This document shows positions 26,746 to 35,477 of a stretch of 64,000 nucleotides of DNA, in pieces (position 1 is the stretch's first letter; each line of letters opens with the position of its first letter). Origin of the DNA: Polaromonas sp. OV174. Lineage in GTDB: Bacteria > Pseudomonadota > Gammaproteobacteria > Burkholderiales > Burkholderiaceae_C. The DNA lies in contig NZ_FOKZ01000004.1 in assembly GCF_900112285.1 (NCBI RefSeq), forward strand, positions 124,001-188,000. The letters are read 5' to 3'. The notes below the pieces were generated by a model. It made no database searches. It had not been told where the DNA came from and saw only the letters and a program-made list of their open reading frames with translations. The position numbers and the translations under genes are program-made.

Positions 26746-27711
26746 ATGCTCCGCTTTCTTTCAACCCGCCTGTGGAACGGCCTGCTGGTGATGATCGGCG
26801 TGTCCTTCATCTCCTTCTTGCTGTTCAGCTACATCGGCGATCCGGTCAACAACCTGCTCGGCGAAACCGCCACGCTCGCGCAGAAAGAGGCGCTGCGGGC
26901 GGCGCTGGGGCTGGACCAGTCGCTCATCGTCAGGTTCTTCAACTACCTGGGGCTGGCCGTGCGCGGCGAATTCGGCATTTCCTACCGCAACCTGGAGCCG
27001 GTGGGCCAGTTGCTGATGTCGCGGGTGCCGGCCACGCTGGAGCTGAGCCTGTGCGCCGCGGTACTCGCGCTGGGGCTGGGCATTCCGATGGGGGTTTATG
27101 CGGGCATCAAGCGCAACTCCTGGCTGGCGCACACCATGCAAGTGGTGTCGCTGATAGGCATCTCGGTGCCTTCCTTCCTGACCGGCATCATCTTGATCTT
27201 GATCTTCTCGGTAGAGCTCAACTGGCTGCCGGCCTTTGGCCGCGGCGATGTGGTGCACCTGGGCAGCTGGAGCACGGGTTTTCTCACCGCCAGCGGCTGG
27301 AAGTCGCTGGTGATGCCGTCGATCACGCTGGCCCTGTTCCAGCTCACCCTATTCATGCGTCTGGTGCGCTCCGAGATGATGGAAGTGCTGCGCACCGACT
27401 ACATCAAGTTCGCCCGCGCCCGTGGCGTGGCTGACCGGTCCATCTATTTCCGCCATGCGCTGAAGAACACGCTGATTCCGGTGATTACCGTGGCCGGCCT
27501 GCAGCTCGGCTCGCTGATCGCGTTTTCCATCATCACCGAAACCGTCTTCCAGTGGCCAGGCATGGGCTTGCTGATCATCCAGGCCATCACCTTCGGCGAC
27601 ATCCCGGTGATCGCCGCCTACCTGATGTTGATCGCGTTGCTCTTCGTGATCATCAATGCCATCGTTGACCTGCTTTATTTCCAGGTCGATCCACGCGTGA
27701 GGATTGCATGA
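26746..27711 (+). CDS. Dipeptide-type ABC transporter permease (DppB family)
   Basis: This 321-residue DppB-type permease has FLLFSYIGDPVNNLLG after the first helix, LGLDQSLIVRFFNYL in the periplasmic loop, and an EAA segment (DYIKFARARGVADRSIYFRH). It ends YFQVDPRVRIA. The ATG 43 bp beyond the frame's most upstream possible start is chosen because the hairpin occupies the earlier part. It overlaps the next permease by 4 bp. Confidence 0.9.
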   Translation: MLRFLSTRLWNGLLVMIGVSFISFLLFSYIGDPVNNLLGETATLAQKEALRAALGLDQSLIVRFFNYLGLAVRGEFGISYRNLEPVGQLLMSRVPATLELSLCAAVLALGLGIPMGVYAGIKRNSWLAHTMQVVSLIGISVPSFLTGIILILIFSVELNWLPAFGRGDVVHLGSWSTGFLTASGWKSLVMPSITLALFQLTLFMRLVRSEMMEVLRTDYIKFARARGVADRSIYFRHALKNTLIPVITVAGLQLGSLIAFSIITETVFQWPGMGLLIIQAITFGDIPVIAAYLMLIALLFVIINAIVDLLYFQVDPRVRIA

Positions 27712-28664
27712 AAGACATCACCTTGAACCCCGTTGCGATAGCAGCCGCGCCGCCTTCGGCCTGGCACCGCTTCCTCGACAGCGACTTCGTCTACAACTTC
27801 AAGCGCTCGCCCACCGCGATGATCTCGGCGGCGGTGCTGCTGATGTTCGCGCTGGTGGCCTTGCTGGCGCCATGGCTGGCACCGCAAAATCCCTTCGACC
27901 CGGCGGCGCTGGATCTGATGAACGCGCGCATTCCGCCCGTCTGGATAGAAGGCGGGCAGATGAAGTTTCCGCTCGGCACCGACGGTCAGGGGCGTGACCT
28001 GTTGTCGGTGCTGATGTACGGCATGCGTATCTCGCTGATGGTGAGTTTTTTCGCCACCTTGTTCTCGCTGGTGGTGGGCGTCACGCTCGGCCTGATCAGC
28101 GGCTACGCCGGTGGCCGCATCGACAACCTGATCATGCGGCTGGCCGATATGCAGATGAGCTTTCCCACCATTTTGGTGGCGCTGCTGATCGACGGCCTGT
28201 CGCGCTCGCTGCTGCCGCGCTCGGTGCACGAGCAGATGGCCTTGCCCGTGGTGATCTTCGCCATCGGCATTTCCACCTGGGTGCAATACGCACGCACGGT
28301 GCGCGGTGCCACGCTGGTGGAAAAATCCAAGGACTATGTGCACGCCGCCAAGCTCATAGGCATGGGCCCGCTGCGCATTTTGTTCCGCCATGTGTTGCCC
28401 AATGTGCTGGGCCCGGTGCTGGTGATAGCCACCTTGTCGCTGGGCATGGCCATACTCACCGAGGCCACCCTGAGTTTCCTCGGCCTGGGCGTGCCGCCCA
28501 CTTCGCCTTCGCTGGGCACCTTGATACGCGTCGGTAACGAGGTGCTGTTTTCGGGTGAGTGGTGGGTCACGGTGATGCCAGGCGTCTGCCTGGTGCTGCT
28601 GGTGCTGGCCATCAACCTGCTGGGCGACTGGCTGCGCGACGTTTTCAATCCCAAGCTGAAGTGA
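27708..28664 (+). CDS. Dipeptide-type ABC transporter permease (DppC family)
   Basis: This 318-residue permease carries the FPLGTDGQGRDLLS motif typical of DppC, a core of five helices, and the EAA loop (DYVHAAKLIGMGPLRILFRH). The extra periplasmic stretch before the GRD motif (IPPVWIEGG) is usual in the branch with larger substrates. It is coupled to the upstream permease by an ATGA overlap. Confidence 0.9.
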   Translation: MKDITLNPVAIAAAPPSAWHRFLDSDFVYNFKRSPTAMISAAVLLMFALVALLAPWLAPQNPFDPAALDLMNARIPPVWIEGGQMKFPLGTDGQGRDLLSVLMYGMRISLMVSFFATLFSLVVGVTLGLISGYAGGRIDNLIMRLADMQMSFPTILVALLIDGLSRSLLPRSVHEQMALPVVIFAIGISTWVQYARTVRGATLVEKSKDYVHAAKLIGMGPLRILFRHVLPNVLGPVLVIATLSLGMAILTEATLSFLGLGVPPTSPSLGTLIRVGNEVLFSGEWWVTVMPGVCLVLLVLAINLLGDWLRDVFNPKLK

Positions 28665-28672
28665 GCCTGCTC

Positions 28673-29683
28673 ATGACCAACGCAACATCTCAAGCCGTAT
28701 TGACCGTCCAGGGCCTGCGCGTCGAGATTCCCACACGCCGCGGCCTGCTGCTGGCGCTCGACGACGTTTCCTTCACCATCGCACCCGGCGAGATCCTCGG
28801 CTTTGTCGGCGAGTCCGGCGCCGGCAAGTCGCTCACCGGCATGGCCATCCTCGGCTTGCTCGACCCGCCCGGGCGTGTGGCCAGCGGCGAGATCCGCCTC
28901 GGCGAGCGGCGCATAGACCAACTCTCGCAACGCGAGATGCGCCGTATCCGCGGCAAGGAAATCGGTGCGGTGTTCCAGGATCCCTTGATGAGCCTGAACC
29001 CCTTGCTGCAGATCGGCGACCAGCTGGTCGAAACCATACGCACGCATCTTCCTGTGTCGCAGGAAGAAGCCGTGCAGCGTGCCCTGGCGCTGATGCGCGC
29101 GGTAGGCATTCCCGCCCCTGAGGCGCGCTTCACGGCCTATCCGCACCAGTTCTCGGGCGGCATGCGCCAGCGCATCGTGATCGCCCTGGCCTTGTGCGCC
29201 GAGCCGCGGCTGGTGGTGGCCGACGAGCCCACCACCGCGCTCGACGTCTCCATCCAGGCGCAGGTGCTGCAACTGCTGCGCCAGCTCTGCCGCGACAAGG
29301 GCACCTCCATGCTGCTGGTGACGCACGACATGGGCGTGATCGCCGAAACGGCCGATCGCGTGGCGGTGATGTACGCCGGCCGCATCGTCGAGATTGGCGC
29401 GGTGGAAGACGTGATCCGCAACCCTGTGCATCCCTACACCCGGGGCCTGATGGGCGCGATTCCGTCGCTCAAGGCCGTGACCGGGCCGCTGGCCCAGATC
29501 GACGGCGCGATGCCGCGGCTCAATGCCCGGCCGGTGGGTTGCGCCTTCAACCCGCGCTGCGCCTACGCGACGGACCAGTGCCGCGCGCAAAGTCCGCGCC
29601 TCGAATCACATCAGCAGCGCAAGGTCGCCTGCTGGCTGGCATCCGCCTTGCCGGTTAAACCGGCTGAACTGGAGACAGAATGA
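28673..29683 (+). CDS. Dipeptide-type ABC transporter ATPase (DppD family)
   Basis: This 336-residue single-cassette ATPase has Walker A GESGAGKS, signature FSGGMRQR and Walker [12 protein letters not shown], with the H-switch in LLVTHDMG. The C-terminal oligopeptide-transporter extension contains the four-cysteine pattern (CAFNPRCAYATDQC..C) that often binds an iron-sulfur cluster or metal in DppD proteins. A GTG four codons upstream overlaps the previous stop and is an alternative start. Confidence 0.92.
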   Translation: MTNATSQAVLTVQGLRVEIPTRRGLLLALDDVSFTIAPGEILGFVGESGAGKSLTGMAILGLLDPPGRVASGEIRLGERRIDQLSQREMRRIRGKEIGAVFQDPLMSLNPLLQIGDQLVETIRTHLPVSQEEAVQRALALMRAVGIPAPEARFTAYPHQFSGGMRQRIVIALALCAEPRLVVADEPTTALDVSIQAQVLQLLRQLCRDKGTSMLLVTHDMGVIAETADRVAVMYAGRIVEIGAVEDVIRNPVHPYTRGLMGAIPSLKAVTGPLAQIDGAMPRLNARPVGCAFNPRCAYATDQCRAQSPRLESHQQRKVACWLASALPVKPAELETE

Positions 29684-30705
29684 ACGCCATGCTCAAAGAT
29701 TCGGCCGTGGCCGCCGAAACCAGCCTGATAGCGCAAGACATCACCCGCCACTTCCCCGTCGGCGCCGGACTGCTGCGCGGCAAGCTGGGTGGCAGCCGTT
29801 CCGTCAAGGCGGTGGACGGCGTGAGCTTTTCGATACGGCGCGGCGAAACCTTCAGCCTGGTGGGCGAATCGGGCTGCGGCAAGTCAACGCTGGCGCGGCT
29901 GGTGGCGGGTCTGGATGCGCCGAGTGCCGGCTCTATCGAGTTCGCGGATGCGGGGCAAAAAGGCCATCGCATCCAGATGATCTTCCAGGATCCCTACGCC
30001 TCGCTGAACCCGCGCTATCGCATAGGCACGGCGATCGCGGAGCCGATTCGCTTCCAGAAGCTGCTGCCCGAGGCCCAGGTCATGCCGCGTGTGCACGAGC
30101 TGCTGCGCCAGGTCGGTTTGGCGCCGGCCGATGCCATGAAGTTTCCGCACGAGTTCTCGGGCGGGCAACGCCAGCGTGTGTCCATCGCGCGGGCACTGGC
30201 CGGCAATCCGACTTTTCTGGTCTGCGACGAGCCGACCTCGGCGCTCGACGTGTCGGTGCAGGCGCAAATCCTGAATCTGCTGCGCCGCCTGCAGGAGCAA
30301 CTGGGCCTGACCTGCCTGTTCATCAGCCATAACCTGGCCGTCATCAACTATGTGTCGCATGACGTCGGCGTGATGTACCTGGGCCGGCTGGCCGAGGTGG
30401 CGCCCACACGCGTGTTGTTCGAAGCACCCAAGCACCCCTACACCCAGTTGCTGCTGGCCGCCCTGCCGCAGCTCGACACGCGCGGACGCGACAAGTCGCC
30501 CATCACCGGCGAAATTCCCAGCCCGCTGGACCCGCCCTCGGGTTGCACCTTTCACCCCCGCTGCCCGCACGCCAACGAGCGCTGCAAGGCCGAGAAGCCA
30601 GAACTCAGCGCCCAGCCCGATGGCTCGCAAGTCGCCTGTCACGCGGTGCAGGAGCGTCGCATTCCGGTCTTGTTCCATCCCGTGGCGCCAAGCGCCAGAA
30701 CCTGA
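29680..30705 (+). CDS. Dipeptide-type ABC transporter ATPase (DppF family)
   Basis: This 341-residue partner ATPase has [16 protein letters not shown] and FLVCDEPTSALD, with the switch histidine residue position filled by Asn-preceded SHNLAV. It ends with a CTFHPRCPHANERC cysteine cluster, as in DppF. It overlaps DppD by 4 bp. DppD and DppF would form the heterodimeric engine of the importer, unlike the fused ATPases of the two other importers in this window. Confidence 0.92.
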   Translation: MNAMLKDSAVAAETSLIAQDITRHFPVGAGLLRGKLGGSRSVKAVDGVSFSIRRGETFSLVGESGCGKSTLARLVAGLDAPSAGSIEFADAGQKGHRIQMIFQDPYASLNPRYRIGTAIAEPIRFQKLLPEAQVMPRVHELLRQVGLAPADAMKFPHEFSGGQRQRVSIARALAGNPTFLVCDEPTSALDVSVQAQILNLLRRLQEQLGLTCLFISHNLAVINYVSHDVGVMYLGRLAEVAPTRVLFEAPKHPYTQLLLAALPQLDTRGRDKSPITGEIPSPLDPPSGCTFHPRCPHANERCKAEKPELSAQPDGSQVACHAVQERRIPVLFHPVAPSART

Positions 30706-30770
30706 GCCAACCGGGCAGGGCTGGGCGCAAGATTTTTCCTGATACGTTTTCAACCCAAGGAGTCATTCCC

Positions 30771-32351
30771 ATGAAGAAGCAATTAGTAGCACTCAGTGCG
30801 GCGCTGGCGTTCTCTCTGACGCTGGGCTCTGCCGGCGTACAGGCCAAGACCTTCACCTGGACCGCCTCGTCCGATGCCTTGTCCATGGACCCGTATTCCA
30901 CCAACAACTCGTTCACGAACGCGTTCATGAGCAACATCTACGAAGGCCTGGTGCGCTTCAACGAGAAGGTCCAGATCGAGCCGGCGCTGGCCGAATCGTG
31001 GACCGCCGTGTCGCCCACCGTGTGGCGCTTCAAGCTGCGCCAGAACGTGAAGTTCCACAACGGCGAGGCCATGACGGCCGACGACGTGGTCTTCAGCTGG
31101 CAGCGCGTGCAGACGCCTGGCTCCATCTCCAAGCTCAACCTGGCCGACGTGAAAGACGTGCGCAAGGTCGATGCCTTCACGGTGGACGTGGAGACCAAGG
31201 CGCCTTTCCCGCTGTTGCTCAACGAGCTGCTCAACCTCACCATCATGAGCAAGACCTGGAGCGAGGCCAACGACTCCAGAGAAGCCAGCGACCTGCAGCA
31301 GAAGAAGGAAAACTACGCCAACCGCAACGCCAACGGCACCGGCCCGTTCGTGCTGAAGTCGCGTGAGGTCGACGTGAAAACGACGCTGGTGGCCAACCCC
31401 ACTTGGTGGGACAAGCCCAAGCACAATCTCACCGATGTGGTGTTCACGCCTATCCAGTCCGACGCCACGCGCACCTCCTCGCTGCTGTCGGGCGCGCTAG
31501 ACGCCACCATCAGCGTGCCGCTGCAGGATGTGCAGCGCATCAACAGCACGGGCGCCTTCACCGTGGTGCAGGGGCCCGAGCTGCGCACCATCTTCCTGGG
31601 CATGGACCAGTTCCGCGATGAACTGCTCTACTCCGACGTGAAGGGCAAGAACCCGTTCAAGGACATCCGGGTGCGCAAGGCGCTGTATCAAGCCATCGAT
31701 GTGGACGCCATCAAGCGCTCGGTGATGCGCGGCGTCTCCTGGCCGGCCGGCATGGTGATTTCGCCGCAGCTCAACGGCGCGCCCAAGAACAACACGCGCA
31801 TCCTGCCCTACAACCCCGACGCCGCGAAGAAGCTGCTGATCGAGGCCGGCTACCCGAACGGTTTCACCGTCGGCATGCAGTGCCCGAACAACCGCTACGT
31901 CTATGACGAGCAGATCTGCCTGGCCGTCATCTCCATGCTGGGCCGCGTGGGCGTCAAGATCACGCCCATGTTCGAACCGGTGGCCAAGTGGAACGTGCGC
32001 CTGAACACCCTGGAGGTTTCGTTCTACATGATGAGCCACGCCGGCCTGCCGATGGCCGACTCCTATGCTCTGCTCTACGATATCGCCGCCACCCGAACCG
32101 CCAACTCCGGCGGCCTGAACGCCGGGCGTTATTCAAACCCGGCTTTCGACGCCTTGCTGCCCAGGATCGCCTCGGAACTCGACATGAGCAAGCGCAACGC
32201 CCTGCTGGCCGAGGCCGAGGGCATAGAGCGCCATGACGTGGCCTATATCCCGCTGCACCAGCAACCCATCACCTGGGCGGCGCGCAAGGGCGTGGCGCTC
32301 AAGCAGTCGCCCGATAACCAGCTGCGCCTGTGGCTGGTCACTGCGCCCTGA
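30771..32351 (+). CDS. ABC transporter substrate-binding protein, SBP_bac_5 family (copy 2)
   Basis: This 526-residue receptor is a gap-free paralogue of the protein at 25079, with the same signal peptide. Differences cluster at positions such as LNLADVKDV, EVSFYMMSHAG and YDIAATRTANS, likely near the ligand site and surface. The central part is nearly unchanged at DNA level, pointing to recent duplication or gene conversion. A good AAGGAG precedes the ATG. It may give the importer a second ligand or affinity range. Confidence 0.9.
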   Translation: MKKQLVALSAALAFSLTLGSAGVQAKTFTWTASSDALSMDPYSTNNSFTNAFMSNIYEGLVRFNEKVQIEPALAESWTAVSPTVWRFKLRQNVKFHNGEAMTADDVVFSWQRVQTPGSISKLNLADVKDVRKVDAFTVDVETKAPFPLLLNELLNLTIMSKTWSEANDSREASDLQQKKENYANRNANGTGPFVLKSREVDVKTTLVANPTWWDKPKHNLTDVVFTPIQSDATRTSSLLSGALDATISVPLQDVQRINSTGAFTVVQGPELRTIFLGMDQFRDELLYSDVKGKNPFKDIRVRKALYQAIDVDAIKRSVMRGVSWPAGMVISPQLNGAPKNNTRILPYNPDAAKKLLIEAGYPNGFTVGMQCPNNRYVYDEQICLAVISMLGRVGVKITPMFEPVAKWNVRLNTLEVSFYMMSHAGLPMADSYALLYDIAATRTANSGGLNAGRYSNPAFDALLPRIASELDMSKRNALLAEAEGIERHDVAYIPLHQQPITWAARKGVALKQSPDNQLRLWLVTAP

Positions 32352-32374
32352 AGAGGGCCACATGTTCCTGTGCA

Positions 32375-32410
32375 ATCACTGACACCGCCGCCACTTGCGC
32401 GATCAGTGAT
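32375..32410 (+). terminator. Weak intercistronic hairpin after the second binding-protein gene
   Basis: ATCACTGA (32375-32382) pairs with TCAGTGAT (32403-32410) across a 20-base loop, with a bulged extension TGC/GCA. No U-run. It sits where the other two binding-protein genes of the window also have hairpins. Confidence 0.4.
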
Positions 32411-32458
32411 GCGCAGCGCCCACTTTCTTCATTCAACCCAGCCTCAAAGGTAGCCTTC

Positions 32459-32650
32459 ATGGACGAGCAAGTCGTGGTTCTCAAACTCAACCAGCAACAG
32501 CTGGAACTGCTGGACAACACCGTGGCGCGCGGCGTCGCGCCGGACCGCGCCAGCCTGGTCAAGCTGGCCTTGCGCGAATACGCCGCTCAGCGCGAGCGTG
32601 AAGCCGCCGGGCGCGCTGCAACGGCAGCGGCAGCGGGAGCCACGGCATGA
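32459..32650 (+). CDS. Small ribbon-helix-helix-like protein, 63 aa
   Basis: This 63-residue protein starts MDEQVVVLKLNQQQLELLDN, then RASLVKLALREYAAQ, followed by an Ala-rich tail. The beta-strand, helix, turn, helix pattern with SLVKLALREY resembles CopG/Arc ribbon-helix-helix proteins, which bind DNA as dimers. It overlaps the DUF1989 gene by 4 bp, so production is coupled. It could be a local regulator or a small accessory subunit. Family assignment is by pattern only. Confidence 0.6.
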   Translation: MDEQVVVLKLNQQQLELLDNTVARGVAPDRASLVKLALREYAAQREREAAGRAATAAAAGATA

Positions 32651-33570
32651 GCGCGCGTGAACTGCTCAGCTCGTGGGTGCTGGAGCCCGGCACCGGAAAA
32701 GCCATTGAACTGTTGCGCGGCCAGATCTTGCGCATAGAGCAGATCGAAGGCGGCCAGTGCGTGGATTTCAACTGCTTCAACCTGCACGACTACAAGGAAA
32801 GCATGCACACCGGGCGCACGCGCACGGTGCACGGCCTGTATCCGACCGTCGGCCATTTCATGTGGTCCGCGCCGCCGCGCGAACGCGCCATGGCCTACAT
32901 TCTGGAAGACACGGTCAACTGCAATGACGTGATGTTTCCGCGCTGCAGCGCCAACCTGTACGAAGGGGTGTACGGTTTGCCGGTGCACACCAACTGCCAC
33001 GACATTCAGGCCGAAGCCCAGCGCGAATACGGGCTGACACCCGACGATGTGCACGACTCGTTCAACCTGTTCATGCGCACCGGTGTACGGCCGGGCGGCG
33101 CCCTGTTCATAGAACGCCAGAGCTCCAAGCCGGGCGACCACATTGACCTGCTGGCGCTGATAGATCTGCTGGCCGTGCCCAACGTCTGCGGCGCGGACAT
33201 CATGCGCACCAGCAACTTCTCGATCAAGCCGGTGCGCCTGTCGATCTATCAGGCCACCGAGCAGGACATGGCCGGCGTGCCGGCCCTCTGCAGCTGGCCC
33301 AGCCAGCGCACGCCGGCCGACTTTCGCAACAGCCAGATCAAGGTGGAGCGCGAACTGCGCCGCGACCCCGACTACACGCCGGCCTTCACCAACGTGCCCA
33401 TCGTCTACCAGGACCATCCGGTCACGCTGGATGCGCAAGAGCAGGCCTTGCTGCAGCAGCACGCACGGCGCGAGCTGTACGGCAAGGATGATGGCGCGGC
33501 CTTGCGCGACATCGTTTTCAGCTGGTGGGAAGAACGCTTCATCACCAAGGTCACCGGCCATGCAGATTGA
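32647..33570 (+). CDS. DUF1989 family protein (urea-carboxylase-associated / carboxyguanidine-deiminase-like)
   Basis: This 307-residue protein shows DUF1989 hallmarks: the QCVDFNCFNLHDYKES block, YILEDTVNCND, FPRCSANLYE, HTNCHD, a FNLFMRTGV segment, KPGDHIDLLALIDL and a late NVCGAD. The conserved cysteines and histidines suggest a metal site. DUF1989 pairs form carboxyguanidine deiminase (CgdAB) in guanidine breakdown, and relatives sit beside urea carboxylase. Here there is a single copy beside amidohydrolases, so a deiminase or amidine-cleaving step is plausible. The exact reaction is unknown. Confidence 0.8.
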   Translation: MSARELLSSWVLEPGTGKAIELLRGQILRIEQIEGGQCVDFNCFNLHDYKESMHTGRTRTVHGLYPTVGHFMWSAPPRERAMAYILEDTVNCNDVMFPRCSANLYEGVYGLPVHTNCHDIQAEAQREYGLTPDDVHDSFNLFMRTGVRPGGALFIERQSSKPGDHIDLLALIDLLAVPNVCGADIMRTSNFSIKPVRLSIYQATEQDMAGVPALCSWPSQRTPADFRNSQIKVERELRRDPDYTPAFTNVPIVYQDHPVTLDAQEQALLQQHARRELYGKDDGAALRDIVFSWWEERFITKVTGHAD

Positions 33571-34192
33571 TTTCGCTACCCTCACCGCCTACCAGCGCTA
33601 CAAGCTGATGGCCAGCCTGATCGTGCCGCGGCCGATCGCGCTGGTCACCACGCAGAACGCCGACGGCGTGGTCAATGCGGCACCGTTCAGCATGTTCAAC
33701 ATGCTGGGCGAAGACCCACCCATCCTGATGATCAGCATCAACAAGCTGAAGGACGACGGCCTGAAGGACACCTCGGCCAATATCCTGGCCAATGGCGAGT
33801 TCGTGGTGCACATTGCCGATGAAGCCATGGCCGTGCAGATGCACCGTTGTGGCGAAACGCTGCCCTCGTCGCGCAGCGAACTCGACCATGTGGGCTTGAC
33901 CACCGCGCCGTCGCGGGCGGTGCGGCCGCCGTACATCACCGAAGCGCCGGTCTCGTTCGAATGCCGGCTCTCGGAAAAGCTGGAGACCGCCAGCCGCCAC
34001 ATCTTCATCGGTGAAGTCTTGTGGCTGCATGCGCGTGATGAGCTGATCGATATCGAACGCCACCGTGTGCGTTTGCAGAATTACTTTCCCGTGGCCCGCT
34101 TCGGTGCCAGCTACTACATACGCACCCGCGACCGCTTTGCCATGGAGCCCGAAGCAGGTGCGCCGGCATTCAACCCCATCGACGAACTCTGA
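33560..34192 (+). CDS. Flavin reductase-like domain protein (DIM6/NTAB-type split barrel)
   Basis: This 210-residue protein shows LIVPRPIALVTTQ, VVNAAPFSMFNMLGEDPP and a C-terminal FIGEVLWLHARDELID..FPVARFGASYYI. These mark the FMN-binding split-barrel family annotated as flavin reductase-like or DIM6/NTAB. Its start lies inside the end of the DUF1989 gene and its stop overlaps the next start (TGATG), so expression is coupled. Such proteins may donate reduced flavin to an oxygenase or act on small molecules directly. No monooxygenase is present in this operon. Confidence 0.82.
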   Translation: MQIDFATLTAYQRYKLMASLIVPRPIALVTTQNADGVVNAAPFSMFNMLGEDPPILMISINKLKDDGLKDTSANILANGEFVVHIADEAMAVQMHRCGETLPSSRSELDHVGLTTAPSRAVRPPYITEAPVSFECRLSEKLETASRHIFIGEVLWLHARDELIDIERHRVRLQNYFPVARFGASYYIRTRDRFAMEPEAGAPAFNPIDEL

Positions 34193-35394
34193 TGAAACCC
34201 ATGCCCTCTACCGTCATCCGAAATGTGCGCCCGCTGGGCGGCGCGGCCGTCGATGTGGTCTTGCACGACGGCAGGATTTCAGCGCTGCTACCCGCCGGTA
34301 GCGCCGCTCCCGAGCTGGCGACGCTGGTCGACGGCCAGGGCCAGTTGCTGCTGCCCGCACTGGTCGAAAGCCATGTGCACTTCGACAAGACGCTGTGGGC
34401 CACACCCTGGCGGCCCAACAGCGCCGGCCCGACGCGCAACCACCGCATCAGCAACGAACACACGGTGCTGAAGGACTTCCAGGTGCCCATGGCCGAACGC
34501 GCCGGCCCGCTGATAGAGCACTGCATCGCGCAAGGCTCGCTGTACTTTCGCAGCCACCTCGACACCCAGACCGTGTGGGGCCTGAAGCATGTCCAGGAGA
34601 TGCTGGCGCTGCGTGAAAAGTACCGGCATCTGATCGAGCTGCAGCTGGTGGCCTTCCCGCAAGGCGGGCTGCTGATTGCCCCCGGCACCTTGGCGCTGAT
34701 GGAGCAGGCGCTGGAGCTGGGCGTGGACGTGGTCGGCGGCATAGACCCGGCCGGCATAGACCGCGACCCGATTCGCCACCTGGAAAAAATCTTCGAACTG
34801 GCCACGCGCTACCGGCGCGGTATAGATATCCACCTGCACGACCTGGGCGAGCTGGGCCGCTGGGAGATAGAGCGCATCGCCGACATGACCGAGGCCATGG
34901 GCCTGCAGGGTCAGGTGGTGATCAGCCATGCCTATTCGCTGGGCGCTTTTGCGCCGGCGGAGCTGATGCCGCTGGCCGACCGGCTGGCCGCGCTGGGCAT
35001 TTCCATCATGAGCTGTGCGCCGCCCAACGTCAGCGTGCCGCCGGTGGCCATGCTGCGCAGCCGTGGCGTGAATGTGTGTTCGGGCTCCGACGGCATACGC
35101 GACGCCTGGAGCCCCATGGGCAGCGGCGACATGCTGGAGCGCGCCATGCTGATGGCGCTGCGCTTCGGCTGGAGCAAGGATGAGGAGCTGGAGATGGCCT
35201 TCGATGTCGTGAGCCAGGGCGGCGCGCGGGCGCTGAACCTGCAGGCCTACGGACTGGACGTGGGCTGTCAGGCCAATTTGCTGCTGCTGCCGGCCGAAAA
35301 CATTGCCGAGGCCGTGGTGAACCGCAGCCCGCAGCGCACCGTGATCAGCCGCGGCCAGGTGGTGGCCAAGGATGGCATTTTCCTGGTCGCCTGA
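34192..35394 (+). CDS. Cytosine deaminase-like amidohydrolase (copy 1)
   Basis: This 400-residue amidohydrolase aligns closely with E. coli CodA. Metal ligands H61 and H63 (SHVHFDKT), H214 (IDIHLHD) and D300 (SGSDGIRD), together with H246 (ISHAYSLG), are all present. One difference stands out: the CodA proton-shuttle glutamate (E217) is Asp (D217) here. This HLHD form suggests a substrate other than cytosine, such as an ammelide-type or creatinine-like ring. A paralogue lies at 38537. It starts within the previous stop codon. Confidence 0.85.
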   Translation: MKPMPSTVIRNVRPLGGAAVDVVLHDGRISALLPAGSAAPELATLVDGQGQLLLPALVESHVHFDKTLWATPWRPNSAGPTRNHRISNEHTVLKDFQVPMAERAGPLIEHCIAQGSLYFRSHLDTQTVWGLKHVQEMLALREKYRHLIELQLVAFPQGGLLIAPGTLALMEQALELGVDVVGGIDPAGIDRDPIRHLEKIFELATRYRRGIDIHLHDLGELGRWEIERIADMTEAMGLQGQVVISHAYSLGAFAPAELMPLADRLAALGISIMSCAPPNVSVPPVAMLRSRGVNVCSGSDGIRDAWSPMGSGDMLERAMLMALRFGWSKDEELEMAFDVVSQGGARALNLQAYGLDVGCQANLLLLPAENIAEAVVNRSPQRTVISRGQVVAKDGIFLVA

Positions 35395-35397
35395 AAC

Positions 35398-35468
35398 CCG
35401 GTTTACTATTATTTTAATAGCTAGAAGCGCATGTGCTGTAAGCGCAAAAGCCATATTTCTTTTAAATT
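35398..35468. repeat. AT-palindromic interspersed repeat
   Basis: TTTACTATTATTTTAATAGCTAGAAGCGCATGTGCTGTAAGCGCAAAA, then a T-rich end. It fills the gap between two amidohydrolase genes of the same operon and has the consensus layout of the family (palindrome, then GCGC-type inverted arms). Confidence 0.7.
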
Positions 35469-35477
35469 TATAAAACC

